Assembly: GCF_036324505.1 (NCBI RefSeq)
Contig: NC_086357.1
Location: 28,877,293 to 28,941,292, forward strand
Origin: Eleginops maclovinus
Taxonomy: Eukaryota; Chordata; Actinopteri; Perciformes; Eleginopidae
Length of the DNA stretch: 64,000 nucleotides
Direction of reading: 5' to 3'
The notes under the pieces are model-generated. The model was not told where the DNA came from, ran no database searches, and worked only from the letters and a program-made list of their open reading frames with translations. Positions within the stretch are counted from its first letter, which is position 1. Each line of letters opens with the position of its first letter. Positions 22,701-45,252 of the stretch are shown one piece after another. The translations under genes were made by a program, and so were the position numbers.

Positions 22701-25700
22701 AGAAGGACATACAACAGACAGTGGTTTGGTCTGAGGCTGCTCCTGATGGTCTGTGTCTCCGTCCAGCTCGGGCTACCTGAAGGCCAAGCAGTTCATGGAG
22801 GAGGAGAACTACGATAAGATCATCAGCGAATGCAGCAAGGAGGTGGATACCGGAGGCCGCTACACCGCAGAGGCCCTGCTGCTCCGAGCCACCTTCTACC
22901 TGCTGATCGGAAACGCCACAGCCGCCCAGCCCGACTTGGACCGGGTCATCAACATGCAGGACGCCAACGTCAAGGTACCACCAATCACCACAGACCTCCA
23001 CATCTGGATCCTGAGAGACTGCCTCCTGTCCTCTGTCCTGCAGTCTGATTCCTGTCCTCACCTGTCCTCTCTTGTGTCTTGTCCTCACCTGTCCTCACTC
23101 TATCCTCACTGTGTCCTCTCTTGTCCTCACCTGTTCTCTCTTGTGTCTTGTCCTCACTCTGTCCTCTCTTGTCCTCTATCCTCTCTTTTCCTCCCCTGTC
23201 CTCTCTTGTCTCTTGTCCTCACCTGTCCTCTCTTGTCCTCTGTCCCCCAGCTCCGAGCGAACGCCCTGATAAAGCGTGGCAGCATGTACATGCAGCAGCA
23301 GCAGCCCATGCTCTCCACTCAGGACTTCAACATGGCCGCGGACATTGACACGCGCAACCCTGACGTCTACCACCACAGAGGACAGGTGGGGGGGTCACAT
23401 GTTAGTGTACCTGCTGTTTGACTCGCTGTAGTGCCCTCTCTGAATCCTGCTTCTCCTCCCAGCTGAAGATCCTGCTGGACCAGGTGGACGAGGCGGTGGG
23501 AGACTTCGATGAGTGCATCGTCCTCAGGCCGGACTCAGCTCTGGCTCAGGCCCAGAAGTGCTTCGCTCTGGTAGGGAATCAGGTCTCATCACACTCCTGC
23601 AGCCCCATGAGCTGCTGCCCCCTGTGGAGCCACGTTCAGTACCGTAGGGAGAGATCTGTCTGAGTGTGTGTTTGTGTCCCTGCTGGTGTTTAGTACAGAC
23701 AGGCGTACACAGGAAACAACCCGTCCCAGGTGCAGACGGCCATGGACGGCTTCGAGGACGTCATCCGGAGGTTCCCTAAGTGTGCCGAGGGATACGCTCT
23801 GTACGCTCAGGTACAGAACACGCACTATAGTCTGAGCCGGCACGTCTCTGGAGACTTCTCAAGAGTTCTGGAAAACCTCTCCTCCGTTACGAGCTGTACT
23901 GTCACCTGGTTCTGATTTGTGTAAAATGTGATTAACCGTGGCTACAGAAACACAGCGTCTAAATGTAACACAATAGAATGAAATAGAGAAGATATAAATA
24001 TTATTACACATGCATCAATACACAAACACAGAAATATTCTGGAGACTATTATTACGTTAAAAAATGTTACAAGATGTTTTACTGAAATGTCTTTCAAAAG
24101 TCCAAAACCTTACCATATAAAAAAGACCTTGAATATATAGTTCTAATTATCACCTTCGAAAGTGAAGTTGATTATACTTAATAAATCGTCTCACTAAATG
24201 TCAGCTGTATGATTAAGACAGGAAATGGAAGAGATGCGTGTTGTTGATATATTGACCAGACAGTCTTCTTTATGGTGTCTTTGTCCAGGCTTTGACCGAT
24301 CAGCAGCAGTTTGGGAAAGCTGACGAGATGTACGACAAGTGTATTGAACTGGAGGCAGACAACGCTACCACATATGTCCACAAGGGGTCAGTACTTGATC
24401 CCCATTATGAAAGCGTACTGTAAAATAAGTGTGGTTTAAATGTGTTCATCGCTGTTCCATGGGTCCAGTCTGTTACAGCTCCAGTGGAAACAGGACCTGG
24501 ACCTCGGGCTGGATCTCATCAGTAAGGCCATCGAGATCGACACCAAATGTGACTTCGCTTATGAAACCATGGGAACCATCGAAGTTCAGAGGTAAGGGAA
24601 AACACTGATACAAATACTGATATACACCTGAACATCAGCAGGAGAGGACTCTTTAAAGTAGAGACACTACATACTGATATACACCTGAACATCAGCAGGA
24701 GAGGACTCTTTAAAGTAGAGACTCTACATACTGATATACACCTGAAATTCAGCAGGAGAGGACTCTTTAAAGTAGAGACGCTACATACTGATATACACCT
24801 GAACATCAGCAGGAGAGGACTCTTTAAAGTAGAGACTCTACATACTGATATACACCTGAACATCAGCAGGAGAGGACTCTTTAAAGTAGAGACACTACAT
24901 ACTGATATACACCTGAACATCAGCAGGAGAGGACTCTTTAAAGTAGAGACTCTACATACTGATATACACCTGAACATCAGCAGGAGAGGACTCTTTAAAG
25001 TAGAGACTCTACATACTGATATACACCTGAACATCAGCAGGAGAGGACTCTTTAAAGTAGAGACTCTACATACTGATATACACCTGAACATCAGCAGGAG
25101 AGGACTCTTTAAAGTAGAGACACTACATACTGATATACACCTGAACATCAGCAGGAGAGAACTCTTTAAAGTAGAGACACTACATACTGATATACACCTG
25201 AACATCAGCAGGAGAGGACTCTTTAAAGTAGAGACACTACATACTGATATACACCTGAACATCAGCAGGAGAGGACTCTTTAAAGTAGAGACTCTACATA
25301 CTGATATACACCTGAACATCAGCAGGAGAGAACTCTTTAAAGTAGAGACACTATATACTGATATACACCTGAACATCAGCAGGAGAGGACTCTTTAAAGT
25401 AGAGACACTATATACTGATATACACCTGAACATCAGCAGGAGAGGACTCTTTAAAGTAGAGACTACATACTGATATACACCTGAAATTCAGCAGGAGAGG
25501 ACTCTTTAAAGTAGAGACGCTACATACTGATATACACCTGAACATCAGCAGGAGAGGACTCTTTAAAGTAGAGACTCTACATACTGATATACACCTGAAC
25601 ATCAGCAGGAGAGGACTCTTTAAAGTAGAGACACTACATACTGATATACACCTGAACATCAGCAGGAGAGGACTCTTTAAAGTAGAGACTCTACATACTG

Positions 25701-26842
25701 ATATACACCTGAACATCAGCAGGAGAGGACTCTTTAAAGTAGAGACTCTACATACTGATATACACCTGAACATCAGCAGGAGAGGACTCTTTAAAGTAGA
25801 GACTCTACATACTGATATACACCTGAACATCAGCAGGAGAGGACTCTTTAAAGTAGAGACACTACATACTGATATACACCTGAACATCAGCAGGAGAGAA
25901 CTCTTTAAAGTAGAGACACTACATACTGATATACACCTGAACATCAGCAGGAGAGGACTCTTTAAAGTAGAGACACTACATACTGATATACACCTGAACA
26001 TCAGCAGGAGAGGACTCTTTAAAGTAGAGACTTTACATACTGATATACACCTGAACATCAGCAGGAGAGGACTCTTTAAAGTAGAGACTCTACATACTGA
26101 TATACACCTGAACATCAGCAGGAGAGGACTCTTTAAAGTAGAGACACTACATACTGATATACACCTGAACATCAGCAGGAGAGAACTCTTTAAAGTAGAG
26201 ACTCTACATACTGATATACACCTGAACATCAGCAGGAGAGGACTCTTTAAAGTAGAGACTCTACATACTGATATACACCTGAACATCAGCAGGAGAGGAC
26301 TCTTTAAAGTAGAGACTCTACATACTGATATACACCTGAACATCAGCAGGAGAGGACTCTTTAAAGTACAGACGCTACATACTGATATACACCTGAACAT
26401 CAGCAGGAGAGAACTCTTTAAAGTAGAGACACTATATACTGATATACACCTGAACATCAGCAGGAGAGGACTCTTTAAAGTAGAGACTACATACTGATGT
26501 ACACCTGAACATCAGCAGGAGAGGACTCTTTAAAGTAGAGACACCACATACTGATGTACACCTGAACATCAGCAGGAGAGGACTCTTTAAAGTAGAGACT
26601 CTACATACTGATATACACCTGAACATCAGCAGGAGAGGACTCTTTAAAGTAGAGACACCACATACTGATGTACACCTTCTGTTTCCAGGGGAAATCTGGA
26701 CCGGGCAATCGACATGTTCAACAAGGCCATAAACCTGGCTAAGTCAGAGATGGAGATGGCTCACCTGTACTCGCTATGTGACGCCGCATACGCTCAGACC
26801 GAGGTGGCCCGGAAGTACGGGCTGAAGCCTCCGACTCTGTAA
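16800..26842 (+). CDS. tomm70: Mitochondrial import receptor subunit TOM70
   Basis: This outer-membrane receptor takes carrier-type preproteins delivered by Hsp70/Hsp90 and passes them to the TOM pore. Coding exons: 16800-17033, 18389-18562, 20034-20160, 20691-20800, 20890-21038, 22767-22974, 23251-23385, 23463-23570, 23694-23810, 24289-24386, 24469-24591, 26689-26842. All are GT-AG, phases sum correctly, and the product is about 578 residues (human 608; the N-terminal linker is shorter here). An N-terminal signal anchor (WQLALLVGTPLVLGVGAVYL, about residues 14-33) is followed by a charged linker. The TPR clamp starts at RAQAAKNKGNKYFKAGKYEN. Further TPRs include ALLLRATFYLLIGNA, RANALIKRGSMYMQQQQ and ADEMYDKCIELEADNATTY, and the protein ends KKYGLKPPTL-like (RKYGLKPPTL). 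The start codon sits in a fair Kozak context and gives the conserved MASSKPVE. No frameshift is seen. Introns 5 and 11 are filled by minisatellites. Confidence 0.98.
17120..17660. repeat. Old tandem duplication in tomm70 intron 1
   Basis: Two diverged copies, about 450 bp apart, share CTACTGAGCTAGCACCGG-type sequence (near 17160 and 17608) and neighbouring GACAGCTAGC. Between them are related ACACAGAAAGAAGAA / ACACAGTAAAAGAAG segments. It looks like an ancient local duplication with no coding content. The rest of intron 1 (to 18388) holds nothing recognisable. Confidence 0.5.
18780..19215. repeat. Diverged ~210-bp tandem duplication in tomm70 intron 2
   Basis: The blocks TTTTAAAGCTGATATTT and GGACATTGTTTTCCATT, followed by TTTATTTCCTTTAA, appear in the same order twice. 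The remainder of intron 2 contains an unrecognised 113-codon ORF (19291-19632) with no known motif, which I do not call a gene. Confidence 0.65.
21066..22434. repeat. 33-bp minisatellite in tomm70 intron 5
   Basis: About 41 copies of a 33-bp unit containing GAGAGGACATACAGTCTG and TCTCTCGGGCG. It starts about 25 bp after the donor of the 20890-21038 exon. Units differ at a few fixed sites (TTTAGAG/TTAAGAG, ACAGTC/ACGGTC/ACTGTC). Since 33 is a multiple of three, a spurious 11-residue repeat ORF appears on the minus strand. The remaining 330 bp of the intron are unremarkable. Confidence 0.97.
23050..23248. repeat. CT-rich simple tandem repeat filling tomm70 intron 6
   Basis: Imperfect repeats of TGTCCTCTCTTGTCCTCAC-type sequence extend right up to the acceptor at 23250. 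They form an extended polypyrimidine tract of about 200 bp in front of exon 7. Confidence 0.9.
24600..26680. repeat. 57-bp minisatellite occupying nearly all of tomm70 intron 11
   Basis: About 36 copies of a 57-bp unit (TACTGATATACACCTGAACA .. GAGGACTCTTTAAAGTAGAG). The array begins about 30 bp after the donor (24592) and its last partial unit runs to within about 12 bp of the acceptor (26688). Variants include GAACATC/GAAATTC, GAGAGGACT/GAGAGAACT and GACACTAC/GACTCTAC. Long minus-strand ORFs here are repeat artefacts (19 residues per unit). Confidence 0.97.
26665..26688 (+). promoter_or_regulatory. Repeat-derived branch point and acceptor of tomm70 exon 12
   Basis: CTGAT (26665-26669) belongs to the final minisatellite unit and fits the YTNAY branch-point pattern. 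Its A is 20 nt upstream of the acceptor AG, with TTCTGTTTCC between. Every 57-bp unit carries the same CTGAT. Confidence 0.5.
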
Positions 26843-27818
26843 TGCCAACACGTCTCCAACCATCGCTGTGTTCATGTCTCACCTCACTCTGATTTGTAAA
26901 AAATACTGGACCCTAACAGAGCCCTGAATATATATACACAGTGTTTACATCAGCAGGGGTTTGTTAGCATAGAGAGAAGGATTTATATTCACCTGGCTGC
27001 AGTCCTGGCCTCAGGGGGGCAGTTAGAGGGGTTGTTGGGGTGATTTAAAGTGGGTATGAGGGACAGGAGTAGTCAGTAGATGGAGGTTGGAGAAACAGAC
27101 AGACTCCACTGAGAAGTAATCCTACGTCACAGCCGAGTTTCTGGTCTTACGCTGCCTTGATTGAGTAGTTGATTTGTGTGGCGTTGGTCCAAACGTAAAA
27201 TGAATCACCGATGGAGGCGGCGGGGCGCCAGAAACTTCAATGAATGTTTTAGAGAGGCTTCAGTCCTTGCAGAAAGGGCTGTCTGACAGCAGGTGAACCA
27301 CTTCATGGTTCAGCCTCTGATTTCCACTGCAGAACATCCTCATGCTACCCCACTTTAAAACATGCAAACTCCCCCTTTAACCCCACCATCATCGGACCTC
27401 CTCATCGCTCAGAATACAGAGCAGCTTATCTAGAGAGGAGCACAGGGAGGGTCCTGAAACACCTAATGAGTAGTAACTATGTGAAGTGTGCGCCGTCTGT
27501 TGATTACTGACTTTAAGGCTTTTGTGACTTTTTGCGGAGAATACTGAGAGCTTTTTGAATGGACTGTACACTCGTTAATTTATGCTGATCTAAAGTGTCC
27601 CCCCCCCCGCACACACACACACACACCACAGGCTGTGTAACATACACTTTCTGAATGATTATAGTCCCTGTGTAACGTCTGTGTTTGTAATGCTGGAACT
27701 GATCCCATGGGTACGGGCTGCGGAGGTTAGCTTAGCATCAAGTGTTTGTTTTAATTATGATGGGATTGCCTGTTTCTCTAATTCTTTTTTATACTTTGTG
27801 CAGCATGTTCACTTTATA

Positions 27819-27824
27819 AATAAA
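27819..27824 (+). terminator. Candidate polyadenylation signal of tomm70
   Basis: AATAAA lies about 1 kb after the tomm70 stop codon (26840-26842). Other AATAAA hexamers lie at 28157 and 28420, so the true 3' end may be further downstream. The intervening 26843-27818 is non-coding. Confidence 0.45.
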
Positions 27825-28287
27825 TGTAAATGCAATGCTCGTGCTGTCTTGAATACTAGGAAACCATAACAGACTTTGGGCGAGACGTCCTTCATGTCTT
27901 TAGTTTTGTTTTTGGGATTGTCTTTGTTTTGTCAGATGTCACGAGGGGTTGGATAGTGATTCATGTGTCCTAGCTTAATTGAGATTTATTTTCTATTGTG
28001 AAATGTTCATTTGTCCTGCAACATTACATCTTTTGACAGAGTAACCTTTTATTTTTCTGTCCTTTTCGAATGATATTGTCACAACCCGAGCCTTATCGCT
28101 TTTCTCTTGATGCAGTGCATGATTTGGTTCTCCAGTAGCATCCGTACTTTGTAAAAAATAAAAGTATTTACATTTTATTGAATGTGTGGAAACTCCAAGG
28201 AACCAAATCATTGAAGCTGCAGCTGGTGACGGTTCTTCTCTGCAGAAACCTTCCTAAACTTTCAGAAACAAACTAAATGTATGTAGC

Positions 28288-28289
<2 letters not shown>

Positions 28290-28342
<53 letters not shown>
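28290..28342. repeat. (CA)n microsatellite
   Basis: About 52 bp of uninterrupted CA downstream of tomm70. Confidence 0.95.
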
Positions 28343-28345
<3 letters not shown>

Positions 28346-28941
28346 GGTGTTTGATATAGATTACATTGACATATTTTAGGATCTGTACAGTGACCAAAGT
28401 GAAAGAGAAAATGAATCCTAATAAAGTTATAAATTCCTGGAATCGGTTTCAACTTTGCAGCAGTTCCTCAAACCTCTCGAGCTTGAGTTCTGTATTCTTT
28501 GTGCTGTAATAATGATCAGTGACGGAGAGTAACTGAGTACTCCACTCAATCATTTCCTGCTCATTAATACTCCACTACATCTCAAATGATTTTTACTACA
28601 TGCGACTGAAAGCGTTCCCTGAAACATTTCGATGAATCAAAGATAATTGACTGTTATTGTACATGCTAACTCGAACAGTGTTGATCACTTGGGGACATTA
28701 ATAAACCTAAGCTCTTGCAGACTTCATCTGATATCTGCTGGTCTCATTCCCTCTGTCTCCCAGTTTCCACTACAATGAGGGCACACCTTACTCCCGGGTT
28801 CTGAACCTTGGGCCCCTGCATTTAGAACCAGTGCTTAGCCCTGTAGGCCGCCACCGTGCACATTCGAGTGTGAACACCCCAACCACGTGGGTGCTGCTGT
28901 GTTTGGAGTGAATTTGTTCATACAGTTTACAGGCCCCAAGT

Positions 28942-29345
28942 TCAGTTTTTCAGTTGATCAGTTGATCAGTTTTTCAGTTGCTCAGTTTTTCAGTTGATCA
29001 GTTTTTCAGTTGCTCAGTTTTTCAGTTGCTCAGTTTTTCAGTTGCTCAGTTGATCAGTTTTTCAGTTGATCAGTTTTTCAGTTGCTCAGTTTTTCAGTTG
29101 CTCAGTTTTTCAGTTGATCAGTTTTTCAGTTGATCAGTTGATCAGTTTTTCAGTTGATCAGTTGATCAGTTGATCAGTTTTTCAGTTGATCAGTTTTTCA
29201 GTTGATCAGTTTTTCAGTTGCTCAGTTGATCAGTTTTTCAGTTGATCAGTTTTTCAGTTGATCAGTTTTTCAGTTGATCAGTTGATCAGTTTTTCAGTTG
29301 ATCAGTTGATCGGAGAATTCGTTGATTGGTTGAATAGTTGATCAG
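28942..29345. repeat. 8-bp tandem array just upstream of the tbc1d23 promoter
   Basis: About 45-50 copies of octamers of the form CAGTTnnT: CAGTTTTT, CAGTTGAT and CAGTTGCT mixed in irregular order. The array stops about 35 bp before the CRE cluster and about 110 bp before the tbc1d23 ATG. The CAGTTGATCAG pairs contain the TGATCA palindrome. Confidence 0.95.
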
Positions 29346-29377
29346 TTGCAGTCACAAGGCAACAGTCGCTCATTGAT

Positions 29378-29436
29378 CACTGACGTCAACACGCTCAACA
29401 CGTCGACCGTGTTGACGTCAGTGACGTCATTGACGT
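29378..29436 (+). promoter_or_regulatory. Palindromic CRE (CREB/ATF) cluster in the tbc1d23 promoter
   Basis: Three perfect TGACGTCA octamers lie at 29381-29388, 29413-29420 and 29422-29429, with a half-site TGACGTG at 29431. The first two sit in a perfect 16-bp inverted repeat, CACTGACGTCAACACG (29378-29393) and its complement (29408-29423), with a 14-bp spacer. The cluster ends about 20 bp before the start codon at 29454. CREB/ATF control is inferred; the motifs themselves are exact. Confidence 0.75.
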
Positions 29437-29453
29437 GCTGCGTCATCACAACC

Positions 29454-41292
<11,839 letters not shown>

Positions 41293-42377
41293 GGGGGAGA
41301 CCTCCAGTTGGACACTAACTGTTAAAGGAGGAAGAGGAGTCTGTCCACCTGCAGAGAGACTGTGAGGACACACTGTGGTGCTCTGCAGTTATCCAACATC
41401 TCATACTGAAACCTCTGTCATCCTTTCCTTTGATGAAACATCACCCCCCCCCCCCAACACCTTCACACCGGGCCTCCGGATCATTCTGTGCTCCTCTCAG
41501 ATGTGAGGGGGAGATTGAAGCCTCTGTGTTTGGGTCGGGGAGTTACCTGTAAAACCCCCGCGCTGTTCCTTTTACCTGCAGTGATGTTCGCTCCTCTCAT
41601 CCGACTGCTGTACTCCAGGCCCGGTCCACAGGAGAGAGACAGCACATGGGTGTTCAATATTTAGGGGAAATGTACGGATGCTGGTTTCTAACCGACTGAG
41701 TCTGAGTGAAAGCACTCTTTGTGTAGCGTGGTGATCCGGCAGAAAGAAGTAGTCCCTGCATGAGAGGCTCACAGGAGGCTCTGGAGCATCAGCAGGACAT
41801 CTCTCTGAAATACCAGAGAAAAGCACAGCACTGCAGGTAAAGCAGGAACACTGGAGACGCCCCCCCCCCCCTCGTCTCTACAGCAGTGTGTCACAGAAAT
41901 GATGGGAGGGGGTGTAAAGGTGTGTGAAGTGTGCACAGATACACAGTATAACATGCTCACTGCTCTGAACACCTTTGAGATGTCCCCTGAATATTCAGAG
42001 ACACGGAGCCTGTGTGAGGGGGTGATGTTCAAAGAATCCTCAATCTCAGGAAACAGGAAAGAAATCCAACATTTGGGACTTTTTATTCATAAATTGACAA
42101 GAAAAAAACATCAGAAATATTTTAGATTTCTACAACTTTTCTCGTATAAATTTCAGATTTACAGAAAAAATCTAAACATTCTGGGATATAAAGTCCTGAA
42201 TGTACAAGAAAGAAATACACAATTTGGGGGATAACACTTTTCAGAATTCATGAGAAAGAAATCAGAACATTTAAAAGACCTTTTTGAAGTTCAAAGGAAA
42301 CAGATTCATTTCATATTGGAAATAAAACAGGTTCTGTCATCAAAGCATTTCTGAGTTCAAAGTGCTTTCTGAAACTG

Positions 42378-43000
42378 AATGCCCCCCCCCCCATCAGTCT
42401 GTTAGGACCTGACTCTCACTCAGCCCCCCCTCCATCAGTCTGTTAGAACCTGACTCTCACTCAGCCCCCCCTCCATCAGTCTGTTAGGACCTGACTCTCA
42501 CTCAGCCCCCCCCCTCCATCAGTCTGTTAGGACCTGACTCTCACTCAGCCCCCCCTCCATCAGTCTGTTAGGACCTGACTCTCACTCAGCCCCCCCTCCA
42601 TCAGTCTGTTAGGACCTGACTCTCACTCAGCCCCCCCCTTCATCAGTCTGTTAGGACCTGACTCTCCCTCAGCCCCCCCCTCCATCAGTCTGTTAGGACC
42701 TGACTCTCACTCAGCCCCCCCCCTCCATCAGTCTGTTAGGACCTGACTCTCCCTCAGCCCCCCCCTCCATCAGTCTGTTAGGACCTGACTCTCACTCAGC
42801 CCCCCCCTCCATCAGTCTGTTAGGACCTGACTCTCCCTCAGCCCCCCCCCCCCATCAGTCTGTTAGGACCTGACTCTCACTCAGCCCCCCCCTCCATCAG
42901 TCTGTTAGGACCTGACTCTCTGCCAGCCCCCCCTCCATCAGTCTGTTAGGACCTGACTCTCTGCCAGCCCCCCCTCCATCAGTCTGTTAGGACCTGCTGA
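42378..43000. repeat. ~41-bp minisatellite in the tbc1d23 3' UTR region
   Basis: About 15 copies of a unit made of CCATCAGTCTGTTAGGACCT, GACTCTCACTCAG and a C-run of variable length (6-10 C). Most length variation between units lies in the C-run. Confidence 0.95.
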
Positions 43001-43337
43001 AGGGGGTCCGGACCTCAGGCGCAGCTTGGAGGAACTGTTTGTAAAAAGTCCCTCTGGATACCCCACCCATGTATCACTGCTTTAGTCTGCTTGCCACTGT
43101 TGCCTTCGGCCTGATAACGCTCCTCTTCCTCGTCTGACTCTTCCTCGCTTTCTATGACTTCCTGTTCCTTTGTGTGGAGATGTGAAGCACTACCCTGACG
43201 TCCGTCTGAAAATCAAGGGGAGAGAAGTAAAGGTGTCTCTGTGCTCAGACTGAACCATCGTCTGTCCCCGCCGCAGCGTCTCCAGTGTCCTCTGCCCCGT
43301 GCGGTCCTGCTTTCATTTTCTAAGCGTCTGTGTTTTT

Positions 43338-43343
43338 AATAAA
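43338..43343 (+). terminator. Candidate polyadenylation signal of tbc1d23
   Basis: AATAAA in the context TTTTTAATAAATGG, about 2 kb after the stop codon. Confidence 0.45.
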
Positions 43344-43399
43344 TGGAGATTACTCACCTGTGGGAGAGTTTCATTCATGCAGCCTACCGTGTCCTTTGT

Positions 43400-44265
43400 T
43401 CACATCTGGAGCGTAGTGACATCACTAGGAGCACTAGCGCTCCTATTGGCTACAGCTGCCACACATTGTACTGATACAACACATCTGTTGACCAATCACA
43501 ACAGAGCCATGCAGCTAGCCAATCAGAGCAGACTGGGCTCTGGTTTCAGACGGAGGGTGGAAAGAGGAGCTGCAGCACAGAGAGTCTGAGAAACAGAGAG
43601 ACATGTCCCAGTAGAGACACTAGAGCAGTGAGACATGACCCAGTAGAGACACTAGAGCAGTGAGACATGACCCAGTAGAGACACTAGAGCAGTGAGACAT
43701 GTCCCAGTAGAGACACTAGAGCATAGAGACATGTCCCAGTAGAGACACTAGAGCATAGAGACATGTCCCAGTAGAGACACTAGAGCAGTGAGACATGACC
43801 CAGTAGAGACACTAGAGCAGTGAGACATGTCCCAGTAGAGACACTAGAGCATAGAGACATGACCCAGTAGAGACACTAGAGCAGTGAGACATGACCCAGT
43901 AGAGACACTAGAGCAGTGAGACATGTCCCAGTAGAGACACTAGAGCATAGAGACATGTCCCAGTAGAGACACTAGAGCATAGAGACATGTCCCAGTAGAG
44001 ACACTAGAGCACAGAGACATGTCCCAGTAGAGACACTAGAGCAGTGAGACATGACCCAGTAGAGACACAGAGCATGGAGACATGTCCCAGTAGAGACACT
44101 AGAGCATGGCGACATGTCCCAGTAGAGACACTAGAGCATAGAGACATGTCCCAGTAGAGACACTAGAGCATGGAGACATGTCCCAGTAGAGACACTAGAG
44201 CATAGAGACATGTCCCAGAGACACTAGAGCATGGAGACATGTCCCAGTACATGTCCCAGTAGAGG
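43400..44265. mobile_element. Second copy of the TE fragment with expanded ~32-bp minisatellite
   Basis: The head at 43400-43600 (CAGCTAGCCAATCAGAGCAG, TCTGGTTTCAGAC, GAGCTGCAGCACAG) matches the one at 35697-35790. It is followed by about 20 units of GAGACATGTCCCAGTAGAGA plus CACTAGAGCAT or CAGTG. It lies just beyond the presumed 3' end of tbc1d23. Confidence 0.85.
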
Positions 44266-44577
44266 GGCAGGACCCAGCTGCAGACTCGTTAGAGGAGTCC
44301 TCTCTCGTGACATCATGCAGTCTGAATGATTGCTGCTGTGAGGCGGAGAGAAGGGAGGGATGATAAGAGGAAGAGGAGGAGGAAGAGTGCAGACAGCTGC
44401 ATTACACAACTCTGCAGACATCTGAGCGCGCTGCAGGATAATATGTGAACCTCTAACCAGAGCACTCTGAGGAAGATCTGAGGGGGTAACGGACCATATC
44501 AGGGGAGATGGACCGCTGCCAGCTGAGGGGTGAGATTTACCACTCCTCTCATGCACCATAACAACTGTTTCATGCTG

Positions 44578-44832
44578 CAGGTTCAGAGCCTCCGTCAGAG
44601 CCTCCGTCAGAGCCTCCGTTAGAGCCTCACTCAGAGCCTCCGTTAGAGCGTCACTCAGAGCCTCCGTTAGAGCCTCCGTCACTCAGAGCCTCCGTTAGAG
44701 CCTCCGTCACTCAGAGCCTCCGTCACTCAGAGCCTCCGTTAGAGCCTCCGTTAGAGCCTCACTCAGAGCCTCCGTCACTCAGAGCCTCCGTCACTCAGAG
44801 CCTCCGTCACTCAGAGCCTCCGTCACTCATCT
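44578..44832. repeat. CAGAGCCTCCGT minisatellite
   Basis: About 20 copies of CAGAGCCTCCGTTAG / CAGAGCCTCCGTCACT in mixed order, units of about 12-16 bp. The minus-strand repeat ORF (TEALSEAL) is an artefact. Confidence 0.93.
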
Positions 44833-45252
44833 TTATGATGGCAGACTGAAGACCTGCCTGAGTGTGTGTGGATCAGTTAGCGGTCCAAAGGAAGTCTGGT
44901 TGGTCTTTAGTCTGTCCTCATGAGGACCTGGTGTTAGAAAGGAGGATCTCCAGTGGAGCTGAAACACAACGACCTGTTATCAACATGAGTCTGCACGGCT
45001 GAGAGAAGTCACGCTAACCGGGGACATCCTCTCTGAATCTAAATAACGACTGTTTTATTTTGAAATTCATGTCCAGCTTTCCCCCTCTTAAAGCAGTGTG
45101 TGTAGACAGGCCCGTTTCTAGGATTTTGGGGGCCCTAGGCAAAGAAGTTGTTGGGGGCCTTTAAAAAAAAAATTTCCGCAATTCTGTGCGTTTTAATCAC
45201 AAAAGAGGTCAAACATACACTGAAAAGTAGCCTTTATTTTTTTTTTTATTTC

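Larger units (their letters stand above)
26843..28940 (+). other. Probable tomm70 3' UTR followed by intergenic DNA
   Basis: No conserved ORF. The stretch carries three AATAAA signals (27819, 28157, 28420) and a (CA)n microsatellite at 28290-28342. Where the transcript ends cannot be fixed from sequence alone. Confidence 0.5.
41293..43365 (+). other. tbc1d23: Probable 3' UTR of tbc1d23
   Basis: Non-coding sequence between the stop codon (41290-41292) and AATAAA at 43338-43343. The 41-bp minisatellite at 42378-43000 lies inside it, so it may be transcribed into the mature mRNA. No conserved ORF. Confidence 0.5.

Noticed and set aside
21068..26626. Repeat proteins with 11- and 19-residue periods on the minus strand of tomm70 introns
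   Set aside because: Unit lengths of 33 and 57 bp are multiples of three, which creates open frames without selection. They are antisense to introns and lack conserved sequence.
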